A stretch of DNA of 64,000 nucleotides. Source: Paraburkholderia sprentiae WSM5005 (GTDB lineage Bacteria; Pseudomonadota; Gammaproteobacteria; Burkholderiales; Burkholderiaceae). Under the pieces are notes generated by a model. The model saw nothing but the letters and a program-made list of their open reading frames with translations, was not told the origin of the DNA and made no database searches. This document shows positions 9,398-17,514 of the stretch, piece by piece (within the stretch, counting starts at the first letter, position 1; each line of letters starts with the position of its first letter). The translations under genes and the position numbers were made by a program. Where the stretch lies: assembly GCF_001865575.2 (NCBI RefSeq), contig NZ_CP017565.2, positions 62,001 through 126,000 of the forward strand, written 5' to 3'.

Positions 9398-9916
9398 ATG
9401 TCTTCCGTATTCAAAAAAATCATCCGCGAACACAAGTTGTCGTCCCGCCTGATTCCCGTTTTTACCGTGGCGCCGGAGCTTGAACTCGCGTGCGCACGCG
9501 TGGCCGATTTCATCGGGGAGAAGTTCATGGGCGAGCGCGAGCCGCTCGTCAAGGAGATGCTGGACTGCGGGCTGGCCGCCTACAAGCGCACCCGTAAGAC
9601 GGGCAACCCGCACATCGCGTTCATGCAGGGCCTGTTTTCCCGCGCACACCTGCTCTATGCGCGCCGCTACGTGGCGGTTGACGGCGACCGCTATCACGTC
9701 TGGCCGCCGATGTTCGAGCCTGTGACGACGTTCGAAGCCCGATACGCGAAGCTCGAAACGGGGATATTCGACGAGCGCTGCCCGGAATCGATCACCCAGC
9801 GCTCAGCCGCCTTCCAGCTGGCCGCGCGCGCCCTGACTGGCGAAAACTTCCGACTCTATTTCGAGGACTATGATGTCGGTCACGCTTTTTCTGATAGCGA
9901 AGCTCTCGAGGGTTGA
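9398..9916 (+). CDS. Unknown 172-aa protein in the transfer operon
   Basis: No family recognised. The product is soluble-looking with a helical N-terminus (MSSVFKKIIREHKLSSRLIP), many Arg/Tyr residues and a short acidic C-terminus. It starts 9 bp after the traD end and overlaps the next gene by 47 bp, so it belongs to the transfer operon, in the position where ICEs keep small conserved proteins between traD and the DUF4400 gene. Confidence 0.65.
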   Translation: MSSVFKKIIREHKLSSRLIPVFTVAPELELACARVADFIGEKFMGEREPLVKEMLDCGLAAYKRTRKTGNPHIAFMQGLFSRAHLLYARRYVAVDGDRYHVWPPMFEPVTTFEARYAKLETGIFDERCPESITQRSAAFQLAARALTGENFRLYFEDYDVGHAFSDSEALEG

Positions 9917-10157
9917 ACCGGACATCGCGCGCCGAGCGATGTCGACTGCCAGCGCGATCGACGAGATGGAAGGGGGGCGGCCGGCAGAGTTCTCGCGCGG
10001 ACCGAACGCGATGGCCTTCGCGCTGGCGCTTTTTGTGGCGCGGCGGCCCGTGCATTTCTATCTGGGCCTCGCGGGGCTGGTCGGCTTTCCGGTCTACATC
10101 CTTGTGCGCATCGGGTCGTTCCTGATCGAGTGGGGGATGCACGCGTATGGCCAGTAG
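9870..10157 (+). CDS. Small membrane protein of the transfer operon
   Basis: 95-aa protein with one strong hydrophobic region near residues 47-85 (FALALFVARRPVHFYLGLAG and on), likely one or two transmembrane helices. It overlaps the preceding gene by 47 bp and the following DUF4400 gene by 11 bp. The start may be either ATG of the ATGATG at 9870-9875. Function unknown; probably an accessory part of the conjugation machinery. Confidence 0.6.
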   Translation: MMSVTLFLIAKLSRVEPDIARRAMSTASAIDEMEGGRPAEFSRGPNAMAFALALFVARRPVHFYLGLAGLVGFPVYILVRIGSFLIEWGMHAYGQ

Positions 10158-10752
10158 CCGGTTTGTCTCCCACGTCAAATGGTGGTTCTTCTTCGTCCCG
10201 CTGATTGCCGTGTTCATCATGCCGGCCATTCCTGACCCGTCGCTGTTTGCGGTGCCGCCCGAGGAAGCCGATTCCGTTGCGGCGATTGTCGGGGTCGAGC
10301 GGGGCGACGAGGTGGTTGAAAAAACCAACGAACGGTTCAGGGCCTGGTTCGTACAGACCGGTCTCGTGCGCGCAACCATGAACGCGACGCGAAGCGGCGA
10401 TGTTGGCGATGGTGGAGTTTCCGACTTCGCCCGCACCTGGGTGCACAATTTCTGGCACGAGCTGTATCGGGTCGTCTACCGCGCGAGCGTCATGAAGCTG
10501 TGGATCTTCGGCACACTGATTTTCTGTCTGGCGGCGTTCTTCGACGGTGCGACGCGTCGCAAGATCAAGGCGTCGGCAGCGGGTTTTGCCAGTCCGCTGT
10601 CGTTCCACCTGGCCGGTCACGGCATCCTGCTGGTGTTCGGTGTTGCCTTCGCCGTTCTCGTCGCGCCCATCCCGGTGCTTGCGCCGTGCTGGATCGCCAT
10701 CGCCGCGGTCCTCGGCGCGCTGTTGTGGCATGCGGCGTCGTCGTACCAGTAA
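10147..10752 (+). CDS. DUF4400-family ICE membrane protein
   Basis: 201-aa membrane protein resembling the DUF4400 (PFL_4697-type) proteins found beside traD in integrative conjugative elements. Hydrophobic segments lie at about 12-30, 120-135 and 155-195. The central domain has FARTWVHNFWHELYRVVYR, a typical conserved stretch, followed by a basic loop (DGATRRKIKA). Its exact role in transfer is not established. It closes the transfer operon; a palindrome follows and the next gene is convergent. Confidence 0.75.
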   Translation: MASSRFVSHVKWWFFFVPLIAVFIMPAIPDPSLFAVPPEEADSVAAIVGVERGDEVVEKTNERFRAWFVQTGLVRATMNATRSGDVGDGGVSDFARTWVHNFWHELYRVVYRASVMKLWIFGTLIFCLAAFFDGATRRKIKASAAGFASPLSFHLAGHGILLVFGVAFAVLVAPIPVLAPCWIAIAAVLGALLWHAASSYQ

Positions 10753-10800
10753 CCGGTTGCCCCAAAAGCTATACGGAAAACGGCATCATTCCGGGTTAAG

Positions 10801-10820
10801 GCCGTCAGCCGGCTGACGGC
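10801..10820. terminator. Perfect 20-bp palindrome between convergent genes
   Basis: GCCGTCAGCCGGCTGACGGC is fully self-complementary and lies between the transfer operon and the convergent secreted-protein gene. It lacks a long T run, so it may be a weak bidirectional terminator or a protein-binding site. Confidence 0.5.
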
Positions 10821-10824
10821 ATAT

Positions 10825-11232
10825 TCATTCCGGCTCACCTTGGGGGCAGAGCGTTTTCAACGCCCCATAAAGCCACGGCGCGTTGATCCGGCCCCAGGCG
10901 GCCCCGTCAAACCGCTGTCTGGCCACCACCTCACCCGATTCATCGAGCAAGGTCGTTGCCCTGCGCATGATCGTCAGACGCTCGCAATTGAGGACCTGTT
11001 CAGAGACCGCCTGGGTGAAGAACACCTGCTGCTGATATGTGGGAGGCAGTCTGGTGCTGACACGGGTTGGAAAGGTTTCCTTCTCGAGAAAGCTTATGAG
11101 TCCGTCGTCATGGCGTATCGAATCGAAATCGATGTAAATACGATGGGGCCTGTCGGCCTGTTGAACCCAGTTCTCAGCATGTGCGGCGATGGCACTGCAA
11201 AGCATGCAAAAACTGATGATTGTCTTTTTCAT
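10825..11232 (-). CDS. Secreted Adhesin_E-like protein
   Basis: 135-aa exported protein with a clear signal peptide (MKKTIISFCMLCSAIAAHA, cleaved near residue 19). The mature part (ENWVQQ...RIYIDFDSIR...QVLNCERLTIM) has the Trp/Tyr/Asp pattern and single Cys pair of the surface-adhesin protein E-like fold common in Burkholderiales. It is convergent with the transfer operon and separated from it by the palindrome. No enzymatic motif is visible; role unknown. Confidence 0.65.
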   Translation of the reverse strand: MKKTIISFCMLCSAIAAHAENWVQQADRPHRIYIDFDSIRHDDGLISFLEKETFPTRVSTRLPPTYQQQVFFTQAVSEQVLNCERLTIMRRATTLLDESGEVVARQRFDGAAWGRINAPWLYGALKTLCPQGEPE

Positions 11233-11527
11233 GTCGCGCTCTTAACTTGTGAGGACCGCGAGCCCCGGCCCGAATCCCCGTCGTCAAACACGCGACAGTC
11301 TACTCGACTGTTGATCGGAGTCGGGAGTGATTGTGGGTCACGCGACCACCGCGGCTAAAGCCGCTCACGCACGCAAGCATGGGCGAGGCGGTAGCTTGGT
11401 CTGATTCCCGACTGGTCGGAAAGACGCTTCAAATCATGCATGTTTTGACGGTCCAGGCGAGGTGAGGATCGCAACAATAGGGACATGCCGCGCGCGTGCG
11501 CGTGCACTTTCCACAGGGACCCCTCAC

Positions 11528-12415
11528 ATGAGCACCATCTCCGAAGAGACCAACCTCGACGCCGCAAACCAGCCGTCGGCTGACAACAGCGATGCGGCGG
11601 CGGGCCACCGGGCAACTGCTGACGATGCCGCAGGTGTCTCGCCGGCGAACCAGCATGCGACTACGGATGGCGCGGACGGCGGCGAGATCGAACTCGAGCT
11701 GCAGCAGATGGAAGACGCGGCAAACACCCTCGAGAAGGAAGGGATGATCAGCGATTCCGAAGCTGCGCAAAAGCGCGAGCAGGTCGCCCGTACGCGAAAG
11801 CTGTTCCGCGAATTGTCGCCGGCCGAGCGCGCCGCGATCGTGCGTCGCCGCCGCGAAATCGGCCGCGAACTGATGGACCGCCAGCTCTCCGGCGCCGCAG
11901 TGGTCGCCGCGACGGTGCGCCTGAATCACACGCGCCTGAAGCCGCTGTTTGAACAGTGGTGGCCATACCTGAACCGCATGAGCATCAACATGCAGCGCTT
12001 TGGCCGCTCGACGTTCGGCGCAGAGGACCAGGGCACGGTCACCGCGTGGCTGGAAAAGCAGGTCACCGACCTCGAAGCGTATGTCGATGAGCAGCTTGGC
12101 GTCGCTCAGGACTTCCGGGAGAAGACCGAGCAGAAGCTGCGTGAGCAGGGCGACATCGTGTTCGCGCCGACCGTGACGAAGCCGTCACTCTCGATCGAGG
12201 TCGAGGCGTATTCGCGCTTTTCGATGCGTCTGCTGTCGCTGCTGATGAAGTTCGACCGCGTGATGGACAACTTCGATTTTCTCGTCTGGAACGGCATTCG
12301 CGACCAGTCGGACGTCGACGAGGAGACGGCGCGATTTCTGCGCAAGTTCCATCCGATTGGCGTGCGTGGGTACATGACCCACCTGCGCCTGATGACCACG
12401 GTGCGCGGCCGCTGA
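11528..12415 (+). CDS. AcaB/PFL_4669-like conjugative element protein
   Basis: 295-aa protein resembling the DUF1845/AcaB-like or PFL_4669 family of conjugative elements. The first 60 residues are acidic and Ala/Asp-rich; the rest is helical, ending in SIEVEAYSRFSMRLLSLLMK and a basic tail. The family has been linked to control of transfer genes, but nothing here proves regulation. The ATG at 11528 is preferred over the GTG at 11462 because the upstream residues are low-complexity and CAGGGA lies before it. A second protein of similar build is encoded at 16259-16909. It lies 14 bp before the helicase gene, probably in the same operon. Confidence 0.55.
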   Translation: MSTISEETNLDAANQPSADNSDAAAGHRATADDAAGVSPANQHATTDGADGGEIELELQQMEDAANTLEKEGMISDSEAAQKREQVARTRKLFRELSPAERAAIVRRRREIGRELMDRQLSGAAVVAATVRLNHTRLKPLFEQWWPYLNRMSINMQRFGRSTFGAEDQGTVTAWLEKQVTDLEAYVDEQLGVAQDFREKTEQKLREQGDIVFAPTVTKPSLSIEVEAYSRFSMRLLSLLMKFDRVMDNFDFLVWNGIRDQSDVDEETARFLRKFHPIGVRGYMTHLRLMTTVRGR

Positions 12416-12429
12416 CCGTTGGAGCGATC

Positions 12430-14136
12430 ATGCTCGATGGCCTGAATCCCCAGCAGCGCGAGGTTGCCGAACACCGCCGGCACTGTGTTGCGATCGCGTG
12501 TCCGGGCGCGGGCAAGACGAAGACGATTGCTGCCAAGGCCGCGCTCCTCCTCTCGCAGCGCACGGCGATCGTCGGTGCCGTCACGTTCAGCAAGGATGCG
12601 GCCGTGGAGTTGCGCGACCGTATCCTGGCGCTGGCGGGCAGTCAGGCGAGGAGTCGGCTCGTTGCCGGGACCTTCCACTCGCTGGCGTTCCGGCAGTTGG
12701 GTCAGCCCGGGGGCAAACGGCGGGACATTGCATCCGATGGCGATCGCATGGGTCTGATTGCCCGTGTGATCGCGGAGCTCGGGCTCGAATGGAAGCCTGA
12801 AGAAGTCGTGCCCGTGATCGAGCGGATCAAGACCAATTTTGGTCGCGTCGAGGCGGGCACCGCGGACGCGCAGCTCTATGAGGCGTATCAGGAAGCGCTT
12901 GCCCGCAACGGCAAGATCGATTTCCAGGACATGCTGCGTCTCGCGGTGGCGGGCATGGAGGCGGGAGACATCACACCATACGGCTTTACGGATCTGCTCG
13001 TTGACGAGTTCCAGGACACGGACCCGCTGCAATACCGGTGGGTTGAGCTTCACGCGAGAGCCGGGGCGCAGGTGACGATCGTGGGCGACGACGACCAGAG
13101 CATCTATGGTTTCCGCGCCGCGCTTGGCTTTCGCGGAATGGAAAGCTTCGCGGCGTCGTTCAATGCACAACGGGTGGTGCTGGGCAGCAACTACCGCTGC
13201 CGCAGTGAAATCCTCTCGGCCGCTGATCGGGTGATCCGCAATAACGCCGATCGCATTCCAAAGGTCCTGCAGGCCGAACGCGGCGCCGGCGGCTCGGTCG
13301 CGACGAGGCGCTCCGACGACGAATATGCGGACGCAGTGGCGGCGGTGGAATCTCTGCAACCGCTGCTCACGTCCGGGAAATCGTGCGCCATTCTTGCGCG
13401 CACGAACCGCATCCTCGACCCTATCGAGGCGGTTTGCCGATCGCATGGCGTACCGTACTACCGGGCGTCCGGCAGTTCGGTACTGAACCGGCCACAGGGC
13501 GCGCTGATGTGCAACCTGCTCGAAATCGTCGAGGGCCGCAAGCACAACGGGCTTGATGCGGTCCTGGGCTACATGGGGATGAGTTCGGCTCACCTCGGGG
13601 CACTGCACCGCGACATGGGGGCGGCGCTCGTGCAGCGGCAGAAGAAGGATCTGGTCGCGCTCGGGCTGTCTGAAGACACGGCCACCACCTACCGCGCTTT
13701 CATGAAGCGTCTGGGCGAATGGCAGCTGATGTGCGAGCGCCGTTTCTACTCGCTTGCGCTCGACGGCGTGCTGGAACTGATGATGACTTACGCGAAGGCC
13801 GATGCGGCGATTCGCGCGATCCAGGGCACATACGACGTGCTGTCGCGACTGAACGGCACGTTTGCCGAGCGGATCGAATATCTGAAGCGGGACAACAACA
13901 AGCCCGCGGACGGCGCGCTCGTACTCACCACGATGCACAGTTCGAAAGGACTGGAATGGGACCACGTCTGGATCACGCGTGCCGAAGAGGGGGTCGTGCC
14001 CGACGAGAAAAGCACCGAGTCTGAGGAACGCCGGCTTTTCTATGTCGCGATGACGCGCGCTCGCGACGGCTTGACCATCGCGACGATCAGGAAAAATCCC
14101 GTGTCGCGATTCGTCATCGAATCGGCCATCCAGTAG
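12430..14136 (+). CDS. UvrD/PcrA-type superfamily 1 DNA helicase
   Basis: 3'-5' helicase of the UvrD/Rep/PcrA type, 568 aa and so shorter than chromosomal UvrD (about 720). Seen motifs: NPQQREVAE (Q motif), Walker A CPGAGKTKT (residues 25-33), TFSKDAAVELRDR (Ia), LLVDEFQDTDPLQY (II), GDDDQSIYGFRAA (III), VLTTMHSSKGLEWDHVWI (V) and RLFYVAMTRARDGL (VI). All nucleotide-handling motifs look intact. The shorter length suggests reduced 1B/2B subdomains. On a conjugative element it could help unwinding in transfer, replication or repair of the incoming DNA. Confidence 0.9.
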   Translation: MLDGLNPQQREVAEHRRHCVAIACPGAGKTKTIAAKAALLLSQRTAIVGAVTFSKDAAVELRDRILALAGSQARSRLVAGTFHSLAFRQLGQPGGKRRDIASDGDRMGLIARVIAELGLEWKPEEVVPVIERIKTNFGRVEAGTADAQLYEAYQEALARNGKIDFQDMLRLAVAGMEAGDITPYGFTDLLVDEFQDTDPLQYRWVELHARAGAQVTIVGDDDQSIYGFRAALGFRGMESFAASFNAQRVVLGSNYRCRSEILSAADRVIRNNADRIPKVLQAERGAGGSVATRRSDDEYADAVAAVESLQPLLTSGKSCAILARTNRILDPIEAVCRSHGVPYYRASGSSVLNRPQGALMCNLLEIVEGRKHNGLDAVLGYMGMSSAHLGALHRDMGAALVQRQKKDLVALGLSEDTATTYRAFMKRLGEWQLMCERRFYSLALDGVLELMMTYAKADAAIRAIQGTYDVLSRLNGTFAERIEYLKRDNNKPADGALVLTTMHSSKGLEWDHVWITRAEEGVVPDEKSTESEERRLFYVAMTRARDGLTIATIRKNPVSRFVIESAIQ

Positions 14137-14148
14137 GCATTTATCCTC

Positions 14149-14306
14149 ATGCTTAAGCGAGTGTTAGAAAAATTCGGCTACGCATCGATGCCGACGCTGA
14201 GTCTCGTGCCACGGTGCGACCCAGCCCGGCGAGCGTGCCCTGCGTGAACTGCACGCCGACGGATTCGAGCGGGAAAGGGCGAGGATCGACGCGCTGTGCC
14301 GTGGCA
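14149..14306 (+). pseudogene. Degraded N-terminal part of the following gene
   Basis: A reading from ATG 14149 gives MLKRVLEKFGYASMPTLSL before a stop at 14245. Coding-like text then shifts frame: ESRATV (from about 14199) and ALRELHADGFERERARIDAL (from about 14237), before the frame of the next gene takes over at HEDGDGFHYAIGRENW. This looks like a helical N-terminus broken by two or three small indels. The inference rests on amino-acid style only. Confidence 0.35.
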
Positions 14307-14865
14307 TGAGGACGGTGACGGCTTTCACTACGCGATCGGCCGAGAGAACTGGATGCCGCTGGCGGTGGCCGGATTCTCGTTGACTGGCAACGGCGAGTGC
14401 CAGGCGTGGCTACAACAGACGCTACGGGCGCGCGTGGGTATTGGTGAGGACGTCCTCTCGTCGTTGTCCGCAGCTAACAGACCCGCGGCGGATTGCTTTC
14501 GCGCCGGCCTCGACAGATCCGAGGCACCGCGTGGTGCCGCATCGACAGCGGGTGCAGAGCAGGACATCGCACCGCTGCTCAAGGCAGATGAAATGGCGGA
14601 ATTGTTTGCGCTCACGTGGATGCGCTATCACCTTGCGTCGCCTTTTGGCAGGCTCGGCAATTCGGCGGCGTACAACAGGCTCGCCGTGCATCACTCGCTG
14701 CGACACGCGGCGCAGACCAACCAGCATGCGCTAGATCGGGTGCTGGAATGGCTGACATTCTGGCTCGAAGCGCGCGGCATGCCGGTCGACGGCAAGGAGC
14801 ACACGGTAAATGTGCCGGGCTATCAGGCGCTCTATTTCCGCTCCGATGCCACGATGTCGCCGTGA
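14296..14865 (+). CDS. Unknown 189-aa protein, probably 5'-damaged
   Basis: No family recognised. The frame begins at a GTG (14296) with no clear ribosome-binding site, and preceding sequence appears to encode its lost N-terminus in other frames. Visible text includes FHYAIGRENWMPLAVAG, an Ala/Glu-rich middle and a helical second half (AELFALTWMRYHLASPFGRL). It follows the helicase gene by 160 bp and ends just before a bidirectional hairpin. It may be expressed as a shortened product or be a pseudogene. Confidence 0.5.
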   Translation: MPWHEDGDGFHYAIGRENWMPLAVAGFSLTGNGECQAWLQQTLRARVGIGEDVLSSLSAANRPAADCFRAGLDRSEAPRGAASTAGAEQDIAPLLKADEMAELFALTWMRYHLASPFGRLGNSAAYNRLAVHHSLRHAAQTNQHALDRVLEWLTFWLEARGMPVDGKEHTVNVPGYQALYFRSDATMSP

Positions 14866-14885
14866 TGCCTGACGCTGCAAAATAG

Positions 14886-14914
14886 AAGGGGCGCCGTGCG
14901 CCCCTTTCTTCTTT
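14886..14914. terminator. Bidirectional hairpin terminator
   Basis: AAGGGGCG and CGCCCCTT form a perfect 8-bp stem with a 5-base loop, followed by TCTTCTTTT on the plus strand. It separates the plus-strand gene ending at 14865 from the convergent bactofilin gene. Confidence 0.7.
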
Positions 14915-14928
14915 TCCCCTTCGGGGCA

Positions 14929-15321
14929 TCAGACGTTCGATGCCGCTCGTGACAGCTGCTGCACGTTGCTTGCAGCGTTTTCTATGGTCAGGTCGCTCTT
15001 GCGCCTGAGCTGACCCTCGAGCGAGGCATGCGGGCCGAGCCGGATGGTGCCGTAGTAGAACACGTTGCCTTTTACGCGACCGTTGATTTGGAGAATGCCG
15101 CGTGCATGCACGTCGCCCTCGACTGTGCCGTCGATCCGGACGTGCTCGCCCTGAACCTGCCCCTTGACCATGCCGCCCTGACCAACGTGCAGCAGGCCAG
15201 CGTTGGACACCACGTCGCCGTCCACTATGCCGAAGAGACTCAGGCCATGATCAAGGATCACACTGCCGTGAACGGACAGGCCTGCGGAAAGCAGCGTGAC
15301 GTTTGGACCTTGTGACTTCAT
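14929..15321 (-). CDS. Bactofilin-family polymer-forming protein
   Basis: 130-aa bactofilin, a beta-helical protein that self-assembles into filaments at the membrane. The repeats are visible as alternating Gly-Val-Gly turns: GSVILDHGLSLFGIVDGDV, GMVKGQVQGEHVRIDGTVEG and GRVKGNVFYYGTIRLG. The ATG at 15321 is chosen because AGGAGT lies just upstream, and the frame beyond it is Arg/Pro low-complexity. It is 13 bp downstream of a membrane-anchored Pro/Ala-rich protein on the same strand, a likely partner. Bactofilins are unusual cargo for a conjugative backbone; possible roles are scaffolding of an envelope complex. Confidence 0.85.
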   Translation of the reverse strand: MKSQGPNVTLLSAGLSVHGSVILDHGLSLFGIVDGDVVSNAGLLHVGQGGMVKGQVQGEHVRIDGTVEGDVHARGILQINGRVKGNVFYYGTIRLGPHASLEGQLRRKSDLTIENAASNVQQLSRAASNV

Positions 15322-15334
15322 CGCGGGGATACTC

Positions 15335-16168
15335 CTAGAAAAGTTGAACGTCGCCGGATTTCGCGGCAGGCGCTTTCGACGGCGTGGGCGTGGTGGTCGC
15401 CGGCGCGGCGGGCTGCTCGTTCGCCGCCGGCTCGTGACGCGTGATGTGATGCAGGGGGCGCAAGGCGGGCTTTGCGGATGCATGCGACTGCTCTGCTGGC
15501 GCGGGTGCAGCGGGTGCCGTCGGCGCTGCAGTCGCCGCTCCGGGCGCGGGCGAGGCAGTGGGTGTTGACGCATTCTGGCCCGGTGCCGGTGTTGCCGTCA
15601 GTGCCGGAGCCTGCGGTGCGGCGGCCGCGCGCTGAGCGTGGATCGGAGACGCAGCGGCGCCTTGTTCCGGACGGGTCGATTCGGCTGCCGTCCGCGGGTC
15701 GATGCGGGCGGCCGCCGGCGGCATTGCGAGCGAGCGGGCATCGACGTTCGCGAGACCGGACGGGCCGCTCGCTTTCTGCATGTCGAAGTCACCCGCCGTC
15801 AGTGGTTTCGCGGGCGCCGCATTGACAGGCATTGTGCTGTCGTCCGTGGACTGCGCTGCGGTGGAGGCGCGAGCTGATGCGGGAGCCACAGCCGCTGGTG
15901 CCGGTTGAAAGCTCTCATGTGTGGCGTGCCACACGCGCGCCGCGCTCATTCCGGCCAGACCGGCAAGGGCCGCGACGGCAACGCCGATCAGCGCAGGGCG
16001 TCTTGCGGTACGCAGTGCCGCGGTCAGCGTACCGCCATGAGAGCGCAGGAATTTGCCGCCTTCGGGCGCGGGTAACGCGGGCATCGCGGCGTTGTGGCTG
16101 GTGATGTCGATGACGACGGGTTGTCCTGAATACTGGGCGTGCAGTGCCTGAATTTGCCGTAGATCCAT
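15335..16168 (-). CDS. Single-pass membrane protein, Ala/Pro-rich periplasmic tail
   Basis: 277-aa protein with a cytoplasmic N-terminus (about 1-58), one transmembrane helix (ALIGVAVAALAGLAGMSAAR, about 59-78) and a long disordered Ala/Pro/Thr-rich exterior. No enzymatic motif is visible. The topology resembles envelope-spanning proteins such as TonB- or SPOR-like anchors without their end domain. Adjacent and co-directional with the bactofilin gene, so it may recruit bactofilin to the membrane (inference). Confidence 0.55.
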   Translation of the reverse strand: MDLRQIQALHAQYSGQPVVIDITSHNAAMPALPAPEGGKFLRSHGGTLTAALRTARRPALIGVAVAALAGLAGMSAARVWHATHESFQPAPAAVAPASARASTAAQSTDDSTMPVNAAPAKPLTAGDFDMQKASGPSGLANVDARSLAMPPAAARIDPRTAAESTRPEQGAAASPIHAQRAAAAPQAPALTATPAPGQNASTPTASPAPGAATAAPTAPAAPAPAEQSHASAKPALRPLHHITRHEPAANEQPAAPATTTPTPSKAPAAKSGDVQLF

Positions 16169-16258
16169 ATGTTTTCCTCAGCAGGGTGACAGGTCGAGCG
16201 TATCCATCCGGCAGCAGAGTCAAGCGAGCCGGAATCCTGAAGGCGTGAAAGAGGTCGA

Positions 16259-16909
16259 TCAGCTTTCGCGGCGCTGGCCGTCGGGGTCGTACTGGTCGTT
16301 GTCGGGCATGCACACCTGAACGATGTGCTTCAGTCGCCGCTCCGCGTTCGCGAGAATGTTCGCGCGATTCTGGTCCGTGATCTTTCGCTCGATCATTCGC
16401 TCGGTCGAGCGCACGAAGACCCGGTCATACTGGGTCAGGCATCGCACCAGCAGACCTGCGAGCGGACGCGTGATCGTCAGTTCGATCAGTTCGTGTGGCA
16501 TTTCCAGGGGACGCGCTTCGTGGCGCGCCAGCCACTCATCGGTCTTGCCGAGCCAGTTCGAGGTATCACGCAATGCTTTTTCGAGGGCCTTGACCTTGCC
16601 CCCGCGTGCGACAGCAATCTTCGACGCGCAGAAGTTGTAGTCGGACCTGATGTAGTTGCGGGCGAACTGCGAGCTATACCGGAGCACCGTCTTGGCATCG
16701 GACTCCGGGTTGATCCGTCCAATCCGGCTGTCGCTCGTCAGGCGTGCGATGGGCGTCAAGCCGCTTGCGGACGGCGAGGGGGTAGCCGGTGCGGCAGGAC
16801 TGGCGACACTCAGCGCTGTACGCCCGGTGCTGCCTTCCGGCTGCCGCTCGGGCTCGGGGGAAAGTTCAAGGACTGCGGCCATGGTTTTTTCGGATGTGGT
16901 CTCTCTCAC
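16259..16909 (-). CDS. Second AcaB/PFL_4669-like protein
   Basis: 216-aa helical protein with a Pro/Ser-rich N-terminus (about 1-55) followed by RYSSQFARNYIRSDYNFC and EMPHELIELTITRPLAGLLV, a layout close to the 11528-12415 product: a helical body, then a Pro-x-Leu/Ile strand and a tyrosine-aspartate turn (QYDRVF, compared with KFDRVM there). Placed in the DUF1845/PFL_4669-type ICE family with moderate confidence. The start could be GTG 16909 or ATG 16882. It is 90 bp upstream of the anchor and bactofilin genes on the same strand. Confidence 0.5.
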   Translation of the reverse strand: MRETTSEKTMAAVLELSPEPERQPEGSTGRTALSVASPAAPATPSPSASGLTPIARLTSDSRIGRINPESDAKTVLRYSSQFARNYIRSDYNFCASKIAVARGGKVKALEKALRDTSNWLGKTDEWLARHEARPLEMPHELIELTITRPLAGLLVRCLTQYDRVFVRSTERMIERKITDQNRANILANAERRLKHIVQVCMPDNDQYDPDGQRRES

Positions 16910-17344
16910 CGTCCATTGTCAACGCGAGTCGTCTGACGAATGCAGGCAAAAGCTATGCCGTTTTCGTTATCTTTCGGGGGATCGAAGGCAGGGTTTTGCG
17001 CAATACTGACTCTACTTCTCGCGTCCCTGACGCATCGACACTGACCCGGCTAGCCCGGAGTCCGTCTTCTGTCCCAAGTCGTGCCCTGCGCATGCTCCGA
17101 CCAGCTGGCAACTGGTGTGGAATCTTCTGCTGATGAGCGCCTAGCCCGCGCTCCCCATCTTTCAGTCATAAAACTCGTCGCCGGCCGCATTCATTTGCGC
17201 CGCGGCATCGTTCGGACCCGGATCATTCGGGTGTTCTCTCTCCAGAGCCCATCTGGGTAGAACGATCGTAGTGGACTGATCCGTGATCCTGCGGCGGAAT
17301 GCATTTTCCGAAAATGGGCTGTTGCGCAGCGTGACCATGCTGCG

Positions 17345-17420
17345 CGAGGGCGACTTACGCCCTCGTATCTGAGCCTCACGGCTCCCTGAGCGCCACGACC
17401 CCGGAAGGGTTGTGGCGCTC
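17345..17420 (+). ncRNA. Two strong hairpins in the 5' leader
   Basis: CGAGGGCG/CGCCCTCG (17345-17365) and GAGCGCCAC/GTGGCGCTC with inner ACCC/GGGT pairs (17388-17420) form perfect stems in the leader of the 17515 gene. With the terminator-like hairpin next to them they could form a structured leader or a small RNA ending near 17479. Confidence 0.45.
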
Positions 17421-17443
17421 GGGTCATTTCATCCGAATCCCGA

Positions 17444-17479
17444 AGCGCGTTCCTCTCACCGAGGAACGCGCTTTTTTTT
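17444..17479 (+). terminator. Rho-independent terminator in the leader of the 17515 gene
   Basis: AGCGCGTTCCTC pairs with GAGGAACGCGCT around a TCACC loop, followed by an eight-T tract. It lies 36 bp upstream of the next start codon with no gene before it, so it ends a small RNA or acts as an attenuator. Confidence 0.8.
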
Positions 17480-17514
17480 CGTCCTTCTGTTCCTGTCCCG
17501 CACGGAGGTCTTCC

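Larger units (their letters stand above)
16910..17514. other. 605-bp divergent intergenic region
   Basis: No gene is supported here. It separates the minus-strand bactofilin group from the plus-strand backbone group and must carry both promoters. A TTGACA hexamer lies on the minus strand at 16918-16923. Seen as well: CATTTTCCGAAAATG at about 17302-17316, three strong hairpins at 17345-17479, and a 14-bp stretch (17025-17038) identical to 21468-21481. Confidence 0.6.

Noticed and set aside
12106..13965. Long minus-strand open frame (619 codons)
   Set aside because: It lies antisense to the UvrD-like helicase and the AcaB-like gene, both with clear motifs; its own product has no recognisable domain and is His/Arg-rich.
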